Assembly (NCBI GenBank): GCA_028768525.1
Contig: CP054837.1
Span: forward strand, 1,656,001-1,720,000
Direction of reading: 5' to 3'
DNA: 64,000 bases
Origin: Desulfobacter sp.
Lineage (GTDB): Bacteria > Desulfobacterota > Desulfobacteria > Desulfobacterales > Desulfobacteraceae
Below are positions 16,609-25,806 of this stretch, one piece after another (positions within the stretch are counted from its first letter, which is position 1; every line of letters begins with the position of its first letter). A model generated the notes under the pieces. The model was not told where the DNA came from. It saw only the letters and a program-made list of their open reading frames with translations, and searched no databases. The translations under genes were made by a program, and so were the position numbers.

Positions 16609-17400
16609 GTACCCGTCGGCATACACTTTTTTCGCGGTCTGCCAATGGGTTTCCCTTTCCATGGGCCTCATTTTTTTCAAGTCAAGCCGCTCCGCCTTCA
16701 GGGCGGCTTCCATGGTTCTGAACCGTCCTTCAAACTTCGCAGTTGACCGGTACAGGGCGGTTTCCGGATGGAACCCGGCAAACCTTGCCACATTTACCAT
16801 GGAAAAGAGGATATCACCGAATTCCATCATGGCGTCATCCTTATCCCCTTTTTCCAATGCCGCTTCAAATTCCCGGATTTCAGATTTAGCCGTATCCAGA
16901 ACCTGGTGAATATCTTCCCACTCAAACCCGGCCTTTACCGCCGCCTTTGAGACTTTTAAGGCCCTCAGAAGCCCTGGCATCCCCTTGGGCACACCGTCCA
17001 GGGCGGAAATGGCCGGCGCCTGACCATTGCGCTGCTTTTCTTTGGCCTTGATCTCTTCCCACTGCCGGTTCAGGGCCTCTTCAGTATCGATCTTGGCGGT
17101 ATCATAGACATGGGGATGGCGCCGGATCATCTTTTCCGCCACCCGGTCCACCACATCTGAAAATTGGAACCTGCCGGTCTCCACAAAAATTTCTAGAATA
17201 AAGAGGACCTGGAAGAGGACATCCCCCAGTTCCTCAATGGTATTTTCCGTATCATCGTTGACAATGGCCTCTTCCAGTTCATAGAGTTCTTCGGCCAGGC
17301 ATTTCCACATGGTCAGCGGGGTCTGCTGCCGGTCCCACTTACATCCGTTTTCCCCCCTGAGCCGCCGGATGATATCCAGCAGAGGGACTATTGTTTCCAC
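16600..17400 (-). CDS. mazG: Nucleoside triphosphate pyrophosphohydrolase MazG
   Basis: Cytosolic house-cleaning enzyme that hydrolyses (d)NTPs to the monophosphate and pyrophosphate. The 266 residues hold two MazG domains. The first carries the metal-binding EELYELEEAI and EELGDVLFQVLF and the RRHPHVY motif; the second carries EIREFEAAL and EFGDILFSMVNVARF. GCKWDRQQTPLTMW at the start is typical. The start overlaps the end of cvpA by 13 bases, so the two are probably co-transcribed. Confidence 0.95.
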   Translation of the reverse strand: METIVPLLDIIRRLRGENGCKWDRQQTPLTMWKCLAEELYELEEAIVNDDTENTIEELGDVLFQVLFILEIFVETGRFQFSDVVDRVAEKMIRRHPHVYDTAKIDTEEALNRQWEEIKAKEKQRNGQAPAISALDGVPKGMPGLLRALKVSKAAVKAGFEWEDIHQVLDTAKSEIREFEAALEKGDKDDAMMEFGDILFSMVNVARFAGFHPETALYRSTAKFEGRFRTMEAALKAERLDLKKMRPMERETHWQTAKKVYADGYSA

Positions 17401-17909
17401 GTCTTTTTCAATCCTTCCAGGTGACGGTTAAAATCATTTTTCATGTTCCGGGAGACAAACACCGTCAACGCATCGGCCACCCGGGCCAGATAGGGGGCTG
17501 TTTTCGATTCTGCAAAAAAGGTTTTGCTGTCCGGTATAAAGGTGGTGGCCATGATGAAGAGTACCGTGGTGATGAGTATTCCCTTGGCCGCACCGAATGC
17601 CACACCGAATGTCCGGTCGACCCAGCCCAGAAACACCAGTTTCAAAAGCTTGCGGATGATCCAGGCCACCAGCCCAACGGCCACCAGGATCAAACAGAAG
17701 AGGGCAAAAAAACAGGCCAGCTTCCGGATACCGGGGGAGGAAATCCAGGGTTCAACATGGGGCATGAGCAGGGGGAAATAGGTATTGGCCCCGTAGAACC
17801 CGGCAACAATCCCGATGATACCCGAGACTTCCCGGATCAGCCCCCGGAACCCTCCGAAGACCAGGCAGAACCCCACAATACCGGCAACACAAAAATCAAA
17901 AAGCGTCAT
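17388..17909 (-). CDS. CvpA family membrane protein
   Basis: A 173-residue inner-membrane protein with four hydrophobic segments. The start (DFCVAGIVGFCLVFGGFRGLIREVSGIIG) and the later GWVDRTFGVAFGAAKGIL are characteristic of CvpA, first known from colicin V production in E. coli. The molecular role is still unclear; links to envelope stress and purF expression are reported in other bacteria. It overlaps mazG and lies divergent from phoH. Confidence 0.88.
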   Translation of the reverse strand: MTLFDFCVAGIVGFCLVFGGFRGLIREVSGIIGIVAGFYGANTYFPLLMPHVEPWISSPGIRKLACFFALFCLILVAVGLVAWIIRKLLKLVFLGWVDRTFGVAFGAAKGILITTVLFIMATTFIPDSKTFFAESKTAPYLARVADALTVFVSRNMKNDFNRHLEGLKKTWKQ

Positions 17910-18021
17910 GTTTCCCCGTCCTTATTAATGTAGTTTAGAAGAGTTCAGAGATACCAGGACGGCAAGTTCACAGTCAAGATTTTTATTGACCTTTGGCCAA
18001 ATTAAATGCACCCTATAGCCC

Positions 18022-18963
18022 ATGAAAAATTTAGCCTTCTCGAACATGGGGCTTGCCCAGAAGCTCTTTGGTTCACAAAACACCAACCTGGAAAAAATTG
18101 CTCGTGCATTCGGGGTTCAGATCAACTCAAGGGGGGGAGACCTGACCATCACCGGTCCTGATGAAAAAGCGGCTGCCGCCGCATCCCTCATGGATCAGTT
18201 ATATACCCTGCTGGAGGACAATCTCATCCTCAGCCCCCAGATCCTGGACGCCGCCATCAACACCATCCGCCGGACGCCCAAAACCCCGTTGAAAAAATTG
18301 TTCTCCACCACCATTCTGGTCACGGCCCGAAACAAAACAATCACCCCCAGAAACCCGGCCCAGCATGCCTATGCGGAAGCCATCAAAACCAACGACATCC
18401 TCTTCGGCATCGGCCCGGCAGGCACGGGGAAAACCTATCTTGCCATGGCCATGGCCGTAGCCGCCTTCACCCGGGGAGAGGTACAGAAAATCATCCTCAC
18501 CCGGCCGGCCGTGGAGGCCGGCGAAGCACTGGGGTTTCTGCCCGGGGATCTGGCGGAAAAGATAAACCCCTATCTTCGCCCCCTTTACGATGCCCTCTAT
18601 GATATGCTTGATTTTGAAAAGGCCAGGGCATATATTGAACAGGAGATGATTGAAATTGCGCCCATTGCTTTCATGCGGGGCCGCACCCTGAACAACGCAT
18701 TCATCATTCTGGACGAGGCCCAGAACACCACCTCGGAACAGATGAAAATGTTTTTGACCCGGATCGGGTACGGGTCAAAGGCGGTTGTCACCGGGGACAT
18801 CACACAGATCGACCTGCCCGGCGGAAAACGGTCCGGACTGGTGCAGGCCAAAAAGATCCTGACCCGGATAAAAGGGATCGATTTCATAGAATTTACCAAG
18901 GATGATGTGGTGAGGCACCGCCTGGTCTCCGACATCATAGACGCATATGAAAAAAACAAATAG
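18022..18963 (+). CDS. PhoH-family ATPase (YbeZ-like)
   Basis: A 313-residue cytosolic P-loop protein. An N-terminal KH-like segment (residues 20-80) is followed by the PhoH ATPase with Walker A GPAGTGKT at 131-138, LTRPAVEAGEALGFLPGDL, Walker B FIILDEAQN and the arginine-rich VVTGDITQIDLP region. It is likely an RNA-linked ATPase or helicase acting with YbeY in RNA maturation. The order phoH, 7TM-HD protein, ybeY is widely conserved and supports this. The ribosome binding site at 18022 is weak; an internal start is possible but would cut into the N-terminal domain. It overlaps the next gene by 17 bases. Confidence 0.93.
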   Translation: MKNLAFSNMGLAQKLFGSQNTNLEKIARAFGVQINSRGGDLTITGPDEKAAAAASLMDQLYTLLEDNLILSPQILDAAINTIRRTPKTPLKKLFSTTILVTARNKTITPRNPAQHAYAEAIKTNDILFGIGPAGTGKTYLAMAMAVAAFTRGEVQKIILTRPAVEAGEALGFLPGDLAEKINPYLRPLYDALYDMLDFEKARAYIEQEMIEIAPIAFMRGRTLNNAFIILDEAQNTTSEQMKMFLTRIGYGSKAVVTGDITQIDLPGGKRSGLVQAKKILTRIKGIDFIEFTKDDVVRHRLVSDIIDAYEKNK

Positions 18964-21352
18964 CGAGGGACGTCTTGCAACGGCAGGACAGTTTCTGCTG
19001 TCCACCCCCTACCTGCTCTGGATAATCTTCATCCTTGTCACCGTCCTTTTCACCCTGACCCAGAACTTTGACCAGGCGACGGTATCTTCCTATTCCTACC
19101 ATATCGGCGATGTGGCCCAGAGGGATATCAAGGCGCCCAGGGATTTTTTAATCGAAGACAAGGAGAGCAACCAGGCCAAAATCAACCGGGTCAAAGAGAC
19201 CATCAGAACGGTGTATGATTTTGACGGCCGCCTCCTCAAAAGCATCACGGCAAACATTAACACGGCCATGGCCCTGGGCCGCCAGATGTTCGACGCCCCC
19301 GCAGACAGCCCCGCGGCGGACCAGGAAGCCCCTGTGTCCCAAGATCCCATGATCCCCCAGGAACCGACCCTGGCCATGGCCCTGGCCGCGAAACCGGACT
19401 TTGAAAAAAAACTGGGCATTGAGGTCTCAAAAGGGGCCTATCAAATCCTGTTCAAAAACCGGTTTTCAGAGGAGATCACCGGCCAGATCACCCAGATCGT
19501 CACTAAGATACTGGACAACGGCATTGTGGCCAACAAGGAAATTCTTCTGGCCGAAGAGGATAAGGGGATTATCCTTCGGACCATCCAGTCCGACCAGGAA
19601 CGGGTGATCACCAACCTCAAGGTCTTTTACGGGCCGGACCAGGCCAAGACCATGGTGAGGATTTTCGGCCAGCCCCTGCTCAAGGATGTAAACTACAGCC
19701 TCTCCAACCTCATCGTGGACATCAGCCAGCGCCTGCTCCGCCCCAATATCACCCTGAACAAAAATGAAACCGAAAAACGGATCCAGGAGGCCCAGGCCAA
19801 TATCAAGCCCATTCTCTACCAGATCAAGGCAGGGGAAATGATCGTGCGGGAAGGAGAGCGGGTGGACAAGCTCCAGCTCATCAAGCTCAATGCCCTGAAC
19901 CAGCAGGTGGAGGAAAAAGATATTTACATGTCCATGATCGGCACGGCCATGCTCACCTGCCTGCTGATACTGGTGGTCTATTACCTCTTCCTGAAAGAAC
20001 ACCCAAAACTGGTGAAAGACCTGAACAAGCACATGATCTTTCTGGCCCTGGGCCTGATTCTCTACCTGGGTTTTGCCGAACTGGCCGTCTATGTTGCCCA
20101 CTCGGCCAATCCGGAAATGTCCAAGGAAATCGCATCCAGAACCGTATACATGGCCGTGCCCATTCCGGCGGCAGCCATGATCGCCTGCCTGTTCCTGGGA
20201 TTTGACATCGCCCTGTTTTTTACCCTGGTGCTGTCCATCCTGGCCAGCCTCTCCTTCGGCAACAGCTTCCAGGTATTTGTTTTCTTCTTTCTGAGCTCAA
20301 TCACGGCGGCCTATTGGATAAAGGAACGGGATGAACGGCGCCACTTCATCGCAGCCGGATTCAAGCTGGCCCTGTTCAATGCCTGCCTGGCCATTGCCCT
20401 GGGTTTTTTCAACCAGTCACAACCCGACCTCATGCTATTGGCCAAACAGGTGGTCATCGCATTCTCCGGCGGCCTTTTCGCCGCCGTGCTCACCGTGGGA
20501 TTTACCCCCTTAATTGAGGTAATGTTCAACTACACCACGGCGGCCAAACTGCTGGAATTCGCCAACCTTGACAAGCCCCTGATTAAAAAGCTGATGATAG
20601 AGGCGCCGGGCACCTACAACCACAGCATCATTGTGGCCACCCTCTCCGAAGCGGCGGCATCGGCCATCCAGGCCGACAGCCTCAAGGCCAAGGTCATGGG
20701 TTATTACCACGATATCGGCAAGCTTGACAAAACCATGTATTTCATCGAAAACCAGGCCGACGGCAAAAACCGGCACGACAAGCTGTCCCCCTCCATGTCC
20801 GCCCTCATCCTCATCCAGCATGTGAAAAAAGGGGTGGAAATGGCCAAAAAATACAAGCTGGGAGATGAGATCATCGAAGGGATCATCCAGCACCACGGCA
20901 CCTCCCTGATTAAATATTTTTACAATAAAAGCCTGAAAGCCGGCAATGAAAACGTCAATGAAGAGGATTTCAGGTACCCCGGCCCCAAACCCCAGACCCG
21001 GGAGGCCGGCATCGTCATGCTGGCCGACGTGGTGGAAGCGGCGGTCAGGGCACTGGAACGGCCTACACCGTCAAGAATCCAGGGCCGGGTCAAGGAACTG
21101 ATCAACGATATTTTTGCCGACGGCCAGCTGGAGGAATGCGAGATGACCCTCAAGGACCTCCACCAGATCGCCAAGAGTTTTAACAATATACTGACATCAA
21201 TTTACCACAGCCGTATCGAGTATACGGACAAACCCCAGGAAAAGAAAAAAGAGAAAAATGGAGATACTGATAGACAACCGGCAAGAGGAGAGGCTCCCCA
21301 CTCCCCCAATCCGCCAAAAGACAGAACAGATCTTAAGCGCCTTGGGCTGTGA
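18947..21352 (+). CDS. 7TM-HD cyclic-dinucleotide phosphodiesterase (PgpH/YqfF-like)
   Basis: An 801-residue inner-membrane protein. After one N-terminal helix comes a large extracytoplasmic 7TMR-HDED domain (about 40-325), then about seven membrane helices (330-530) and a cytoplasmic HD domain with APGTYNHSI and GYYHDIGKLDK. Known relatives degrade c-di-AMP; whether this lineage uses c-di-AMP is not shown here. The C-terminal tail (about 35 residues, rich in K, E, P and R) is encoded in the 95 bases that overlap ybeY. The start overlaps phoH by 17 bases, so phoH, this gene, ybeY and pdxJ form one unit. Confidence 0.92.
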   Translation: MKKTNSEGRLATAGQFLLSTPYLLWIIFILVTVLFTLTQNFDQATVSSYSYHIGDVAQRDIKAPRDFLIEDKESNQAKINRVKETIRTVYDFDGRLLKSITANINTAMALGRQMFDAPADSPAADQEAPVSQDPMIPQEPTLAMALAAKPDFEKKLGIEVSKGAYQILFKNRFSEEITGQITQIVTKILDNGIVANKEILLAEEDKGIILRTIQSDQERVITNLKVFYGPDQAKTMVRIFGQPLLKDVNYSLSNLIVDISQRLLRPNITLNKNETEKRIQEAQANIKPILYQIKAGEMIVREGERVDKLQLIKLNALNQQVEEKDIYMSMIGTAMLTCLLILVVYYLFLKEHPKLVKDLNKHMIFLALGLILYLGFAELAVYVAHSANPEMSKEIASRTVYMAVPIPAAAMIACLFLGFDIALFFTLVLSILASLSFGNSFQVFVFFFLSSITAAYWIKERDERRHFIAAGFKLALFNACLAIALGFFNQSQPDLMLLAKQVVIAFSGGLFAAVLTVGFTPLIEVMFNYTTAAKLLEFANLDKPLIKKLMIEAPGTYNHSIIVATLSEAAASAIQADSLKAKVMGYYHDIGKLDKTMYFIENQADGKNRHDKLSPSMSALILIQHVKKGVEMAKKYKLGDEIIEGIIQHHGTSLIKYFYNKSLKAGNENVNEEDFRYPGPKPQTREAGIVMLADVVEAAVRALERPTPSRIQGRVKELINDIFADGQLEECEMTLKDLHQIAKSFNNILTSIYHSRIEYTDKPQEKKKEKNGDTDRQPARGEAPHSPNPPKDRTDLKRLGL

Positions 21353-21713
21353 TGCCCACGAGATATCCGTGGTCATCATGGACGACGACGGCATCCGGGA
21401 CCTCAACGCCACCTACCGCAATAAGGATAAAGCCACCAATGTCCTCTCCTTTCCCATGCAGGAGGGAGAATTCGCGGACATCACCCCGGGACTGCTGGGG
21501 GATGTGGTCATCTCCCTGGATACAGCGGAAAGGGAAGCCAAGGACGCCGGAATCACCATAGACGAAAGGATGTCCCAGTTGCTCATTCACGGCATCCTCC
21601 ACCTGCTGGGATTCGACCATGAACAGGGCGAGGATGCCGCTGAAAAAATGGAAGCAAAAAGCCTTGAACTGCTGAGACAAATTGAAAAAAATACCGGATT
21701 GGCTGCATTCTGA
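21258..21713 (+). CDS. ybeY: Endoribonuclease YbeY
   Basis: Metal-dependent RNase for 16S rRNA 3' maturation and ribosome quality control, 151 residues. The zinc motif HGILHLLGFDHEQGEDA is complete, and VLSFPMQEGE and LLGDVVISLDTA are typical. The start MEILIDNRQ fits the family, so the 95-base overlap with the preceding HD gene appears real on both sides. A GAGAAAAATG context with AAAAGAGAAA gives only a modest ribosome binding site, which suggests translational coupling to the upstream gene. Confidence 0.95.
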   Translation: MEILIDNRQEERLPTPPIRQKTEQILSALGCDAHEISVVIMDDDGIRDLNATYRNKDKATNVLSFPMQEGEFADITPGLLGDVVISLDTAEREAKDAGITIDERMSQLLIHGILHLLGFDHEQGEDAAEKMEAKSLELLRQIEKNTGLAAF

Positions 21714-21735
21714 TCCGGTGCAGGAGGAAGATAAA

Positions 21736-22455
21736 ATGGCAGAATTAGCAGTAAACGTTGATCACGTTGCGACCCTGAGGCAGGCCCGGGGCGCCGCATA
21801 TCCCGAGCCCGTGGCAGCCGCCCTTGCCGCGGAAACTGCCGGCGCCGACGCCATTGTGGTCCATCTGCGGGAAGACCGCCGCCACATCCAGGACCGGGAT
21901 GTCCGCATCCTGCGCCAGGTCATCAAAACCCGGCTGATCCTTGAGATGGCCGCCACCAACGAAATGCTAGGCATTGCACTGGACATCAAACCCGATACCG
22001 TGACCCTGGTCCCTGAAAAACGTGAAGAACTGACCACCGAAGGGGGCCTGGACCTGATCACCCACCAGTCCCATATCCGGGAGGCCGTGGCCACCCTTAA
22101 GAATGCCGGCATGAAGGTCTGCATCTTTATTGATCCTGACCTGGACCAGATCAAAATGGCCCACAAAATAGATGCCGACTCCATTGAGATCCACACCGGC
22201 GCATTCTGCGATGCCCTCACCGACGCCGACCGCCGGAGGGAATTTTCGCGGATCGTGGATGCCGCCAAAATCGGTACAAAACTCAACCTGGGGGTCCATG
22301 CCGGCCATGGCATCTGCTACCATTCCATCGATGCCTTTAAGGGGCTTTCCGAGATTACGGAATACAGCATCGGCCATTCCATTATCTCACAATCCGTCAT
22401 GACGGGCATAGACCGGGCGGTTCGGGACATGAAGGATAAAATCAAAGCCCTTTGA
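21736..22455 (+). CDS. pdxJ: Pyridoxine 5'-phosphate synthase PdxJ
   Basis: Last step of the DXP-dependent vitamin B6 pathway: condenses 1-deoxyxylulose 5-phosphate with 3-amino-2-oxopropyl phosphate. The 239-residue TIM barrel shows LAVNVDHVATLRQARG, VHLREDRRHIQDRDV, VTLVPEKREELTTEGGLD and GVHAGHGICY, all hallmarks. The ATG at 21736 has AGGAGGA upstream and begins at the family's usual point; a frame from 21682 would overlap ybeY. It lies 22 bases after ybeY. No pdxA is in the window. Confidence 0.97.
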   Translation: MAELAVNVDHVATLRQARGAAYPEPVAAALAAETAGADAIVVHLREDRRHIQDRDVRILRQVIKTRLILEMAATNEMLGIALDIKPDTVTLVPEKREELTTEGGLDLITHQSHIREAVATLKNAGMKVCIFIDPDLDQIKMAHKIDADSIEIHTGAFCDALTDADRRREFSRIVDAAKIGTKLNLGVHAGHGICYHSIDAFKGLSEITEYSIGHSIISQSVMTGIDRAVRDMKDKIKAL

Positions 22456-22524
22456 CTTTATTCCTAAGTCTGATATAGTCAATGGATCAATACAAATCCT
22501 TTTTTCTTCGGCTATTATGACATC

Positions 22525-23511
22525 ATGCAACAGGAAACGATACTACTCATAGACGATGAAGTTTCCATCCGGGAAAGCTTTTCATCCATTCTCAGGGATG
22601 AGGGGTACCGGGTGCTTACCGCTGAAAACGGCCGGGTCGGCCTGGATATTTTTTTTACGGAACCCATTGATCTGATCATGACGGACCTGAGGATGCCGGT
22701 CATGGACGGCATCGAAGTCATGACCGCCATCCAGGCCCACGCCCCTGAGGTCCCCATGATTGTGGTTTCCGGGGCCGGCAAAAAGCACGATGTCATAAAA
22801 GCCCTGCAGATGGGTGCCAAGGATTATATTTCAAAACCGGTTACCGACATGGACATGCTTCTCCACGTGGTGTCAAAGGTGCTGGAAACCCGGCGCCTGG
22901 TCAGGGAGAACCAAAAATACAGAAAACGGCTGGAAAAAAGCGAAGCGCGGTACAGAACCATCACCCGGCAGATTGCAGAAGGGGTATTTACCGTGGATGA
23001 ACAGGAGAATTTTACCTTTGTGAATCCCGCCTTTTGCAAAATGGCCGGTTTTCCGGAAGAAAGAATGACCGCCATGAACCTCAAGGACATCTCCACCCAG
23101 GAAAGCTTTTCCGTGATTCTGGGCCAGACCCAGAAGAGGAGAAAGGGCAAGACCGGGCGGTATGAAATCCAGCTCATCAATGCCCTTGGCAATCCGGTCC
23201 ATGTTGAACTGGCCTGCAGCCCCATGTATGATGATAAAAACCGGTATGCCGGCGCCATTGCCGTTGTCAGGGACATCACCAGACTCATTGAACTGAAGCA
23301 GAAATATCAGAAATTCCTGAAAAATGAACCCACCGGGGGGAAACACACCATCCCCATCTGTGCCAATTGTAAAAGTATCCGGAGAGACGACCGGAACTGG
23401 CAGCAGGTGGAGGAATTCTTCAGCGACCTGGTCTTTTCCCACGGCATCTGCCCGGATTGCTGTGAGAAGCTCTATCCAGATATTGATCTCGGGGAGCTTG
23501 CTGGGGATTAA
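22525..23511 (+). CDS. Response regulator with PAS domain and four-cysteine C-terminal module
   Basis: A 328-residue cytosolic signalling protein. REC domain at 1-120 with ILLIDDE and phospho-acceptor D54 (IMTDLRMPVMDG), then a coiled coil, a PAS domain (about 150-260) and a C-terminal module beginning PICANCKSIRRDD with cysteines near 279, 282, 309 and 312 (ICPDC). The module matches that of the membrane sensor at 389-2068. No enzymatic or DNA-binding output is present, so the cysteine module may be the effector or a protein- or metal-binding site. The gene stands alone between pdxJ and a convergent HAD gene. No partner kinase is adjacent. Confidence 0.85.
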   Translation: MQQETILLIDDEVSIRESFSSILRDEGYRVLTAENGRVGLDIFFTEPIDLIMTDLRMPVMDGIEVMTAIQAHAPEVPMIVVSGAGKKHDVIKALQMGAKDYISKPVTDMDMLLHVVSKVLETRRLVRENQKYRKRLEKSEARYRTITRQIAEGVFTVDEQENFTFVNPAFCKMAGFPEERMTAMNLKDISTQESFSVILGQTQKRRKGKTGRYEIQLINALGNPVHVELACSPMYDDKNRYAGAIAVVRDITRLIELKQKYQKFLKNEPTGGKHTIPICANCKSIRRDDRNWQQVEEFFSDLVFSHGICPDCCEKLYPDIDLGELAGD

Positions 23512-23516
23512 TCCGG

Positions 23517-24377
23517 TCAGGCAGGCAATGCTGCCGCCCGTACCGCCTGGCTCACCCCGCAGTGATTGTTGGACCCCACCACCCGGAATCGGCCTTTCAT
23601 ATCCTCCGGCCCGTTTTCCACCAAAAACCCCTGGCCGGCCCAGGACAGCAAATCCAGATCGTTATAATCATTGCCCACGGCAACCACATTCGCTTTTAAA
23701 ACGCCCAGCTTCCGGGCCAGCCACTCAGCGGAGCGGCTTTTGGACACGGCCCTGGGAAACACCTCCACCCAGGCGCTTTTATGATCCAGGGGCGAGGTGG
23801 CCAGAATCACGCTGAATTTTGAAAGGTCCTGTTGAATCCGTTTGAACTCTGTTGCAGCGATCCCCCCTGGAATGATGGAAAGGACCTCGGTGGCGGCGTC
23901 AAACAACGCCTCCCCTTTCCCCATGGCCCGCCCCAGGGAGGGATAAAATTCAATACGCCGGTTAAAATCAGGATTTTCAAGGCCATGGGTTCTGTATATG
24001 AAATGCTCTGTCCGGGGAATGGCATCCTGAACCATGTAATCCCTTCCGATGTCATCAAAATAGCCGGTGATTTCCAGGACATCCGACTTGGACAGGGAAT
24101 GGGAAAGGATCACTTCATCCCGCGCCAGGTCACAGATGCCGGCCCCGGTGGAAAAAATCAAATAATCCACGGACAGGCCGGCCCGGGAGATCCCCATCTG
24201 GTCCAGGGCCCGGTTAAAGGAGAAAAGGCTGCGGCCCGTTGCAATGGCGGTAAGGGTGTGCTCGGCCCTGAGGGAGGCCAGGGTTTCCAGATCTCCGGAG
24301 CGGATGGTTTTGTGGTCGGTAAGGAGGGTGCCGTCAAAATCCGTTATGAACAATCGCCGTGAATCAGCCGGCAGCAT
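23517..24377 (-). CDS. HAD-superfamily hydrolase (Cof-type)
   Basis: A phosphatase-like protein of about 286 residues. Motif I is FITDFDGTLLTD near the start, motif II is the TAIATGRS region, and motif III/IV is VAVGNDYNDLDLL near the end, with a large type-II cap between them. Substrates of this group are usually sugar phosphates or other small phosphomonoesters; the one here is unknown. The ATG at 24377 is preferred over 24455 because GGGAG precedes it and the protein starts directly before motif I. It overlaps the 3' end of the CheY-like gene by 14 bases, so the two are probably translated together. Confidence 0.85.
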   Translation of the reverse strand: MLPADSRRLFITDFDGTLLTDHKTIRSGDLETLASLRAEHTLTAIATGRSLFSFNRALDQMGISRAGLSVDYLIFSTGAGICDLARDEVILSHSLSKSDVLEITGYFDDIGRDYMVQDAIPRTEHFIYRTHGLENPDFNRRIEFYPSLGRAMGKGEALFDAATEVLSIIPGGIAATEFKRIQQDLSKFSVILATSPLDHKSAWVEVFPRAVSKSRSAEWLARKLGVLKANVVAVGNDYNDLDLLSWAGQGFLVENGPEDMKGRFRVVGSNNHCGVSQAVRAAALPA

Positions 24378-24735
24378 CCAGCGTCTCCCGGACAGCGGAT
24401 AAGAGCAGATCCATATCAAAGGGTTTGAGCAGTATCTTTGAAACTTCCGATTCAATCTCGGGGCTCAGGCGGGTCCCGGAACAGAGAATCACCGGTATAT
24501 CCGGCCTGACGGAACGGATTTCCTTGGCCAGCACGGCACCGTTCATCACCGGCATGGTATAGTCGGTAATCAAGAGATCGTACTGCCGGGGATTCTGTTT
24601 AAACAGGGAGAGGGCGTCTTCGGGACGGGTCTGGGTCTCTACCGTATATCCATAATCTTCCAGCATTTCCTTGCCGATTTCCACCAGATAATCTTCATCA
24701 TCAACAAACAGGATGGTTTCCGTTCCCTGTTCCAT
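24364..24735 (-). CDS. Single-domain response regulator (CheY-like)
   Basis: A 123-residue REC-only protein: ILFVDDED, phospho-acceptor D58 in LLITDYTMPVMNG, the conserved threonine/serine region ILCSGT, and lysine in ILLKPFD. It lacks an output domain, so it acts through protein contacts or as a phosphate relay. It is transcribed with the downstream HAD hydrolase. No histidine kinase is next to it. Confidence 0.92.
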   Translation of the reverse strand: MEQGTETILFVDDEDYLVEIGKEMLEDYGYTVETQTRPEDALSLFKQNPRQYDLLITDYTMPVMNGAVLAKEIRSVRPDIPVILCSGTRLSPEIESEVSKILLKPFDMDLLLSAVRETLDAAG

Positions 24736-24881
24736 TGCCGTCCCCCTCCATAATACGGTAACCCAATTGTTTATTCAGGCTGCATCAAATAATTGATTAG
24801 CAGGATAACAGACTCCGCACCGGATTGAAAAGGGTAAATTCCCTTGAATCCATTAAAAAATCAGCATAGGATGACAGACCT

Positions 24882-25799
24882 ATGAAGAACAGGCACTTTC
24901 TTATCATTGCAGATATCGAAGGCAGTTCCGGGTGCCGGGACAGGGAGAGCGCATCATTCATGGGAAGGGGATGGCCCCGGGCCTGCCGGGAGATGACCCG
25001 GGATGTGAATGCGGCGGCAACCGCCCTGCTCAATGCCGGTGCAGCCCGGGTCTGCATACAGGACTTCCACCGGACCGGCTATAACCTCATGCCCCGGGGA
25101 ATCCACCCCGCGGCCAGGCTTTTCCAGGGATACCGAAGGGGACCGGTCCCGGGCATGGGGCGGGTGGAAAAATTCCACGGTCTTCTCATGCTGGGTATGC
25201 ATGCCCCTTCCGGGCTGCCGGGATTTTTATCCCATACCCTGACCTCAAGAATCGCCCAAATAACGATAAACGGCCGCCTGATCTCCGAAGCCCAGCTCTT
25301 TTCCGCCGGACTGGCCCCATTTGGAACCCCTCCCCTGTTTTTTTCCGGCTGCCCTGCCGCCTGCCGCCATACCGCAGATAATATCCCCGGGGTGAACTGT
25401 TTTCCCATTGACAAGGCCGACCCGGAATTCTCCCCGGCCTCCTGGCGCAGGGAACTTGCAGCCGCCTGTGTTGACGCCGCATCCCTGGGCAGGGGCATCC
25501 CCTACAATCCCGCGGGCCCTTTCCGGGCCGCCGCCACCTGGGTGCAGGAGGCCGAGGCTCGGGCCGTGGCCCGGAGATGGCATCTCCCGAGGCAGGGCCG
25601 CACCCTGGAATTATGCGTCGGCGACGTGAATGACCTGTTCATTAAATTGTCCAAAATGGCCTATCTGAGTCCGCTCAGGGAAAAGCTGCTGCCCATGGGG
25701 CTTCCCCTCTACCATTTTGTCGGCCGTGCCGCCCTGGCGTGGGCCATAAAAAAAGCCCCCGGTTACTTAAAACCGGAGGCTGAATCCAACTGGGAATAA
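24882..25799 (+). CDS. M55-family peptidase (DppA-like D-aminopeptidase)
   Basis: A 305-residue cytosolic protein resembling the Bacillus D-aminopeptidase DppA. Matching metal-site pieces are IIADIEGSSG at the start, CIQDFHRTG, LMLGMHAPSG and ISEAQLFSAG. The C-terminal domain is less conserved. DppA is a self-compartmentalising decamer that removes D-amino acids from short peptides, perhaps from peptidoglycan. Specificity here is inferred. The last 30 coding bases double as the terminator hairpin of the convergent S1 gene. Confidence 0.8.
   Translation: MKNRHFLIIADIEGSSGCRDRESASFMGRGWPRACREMTRDVNAAATALLNAGAARVCIQDFHRTGYNLMPRGIHPAARLFQGYRRGPVPGMGRVEKFHGLLMLGMHAPSGLPGFLSHTLTSRIAQITINGRLISEAQLFSAGLAPFGTPPLFFSGCPAACRHTADNIPGVNCFPIDKADPEFSPASWRRELAAACVDAASLGRGIPYNPAGPFRAAATWVQEAEARAVARRWHLPRQGRTLELCVGDVNDLFIKLSKMAYLSPLREKLLPMGLPLYHFVGRAALAWAIKKAPGYLKPEAESNWE
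25748..25780 (-). terminator. Intrinsic terminator of the S1 gene, inside the M55 gene end
   Basis: gcccccggtt and aaccggaggc pair at 9 of 10 positions around a six-base loop; on the minus strand the hairpin is followed by seven T residues (complement of 25748-25754). It lies about 25 bases past the S1-protein stop and within the last codons of the convergent M55 gene. Confidence 0.8.
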
Positions 25800-25806
25800 T
25801 TCCCGG

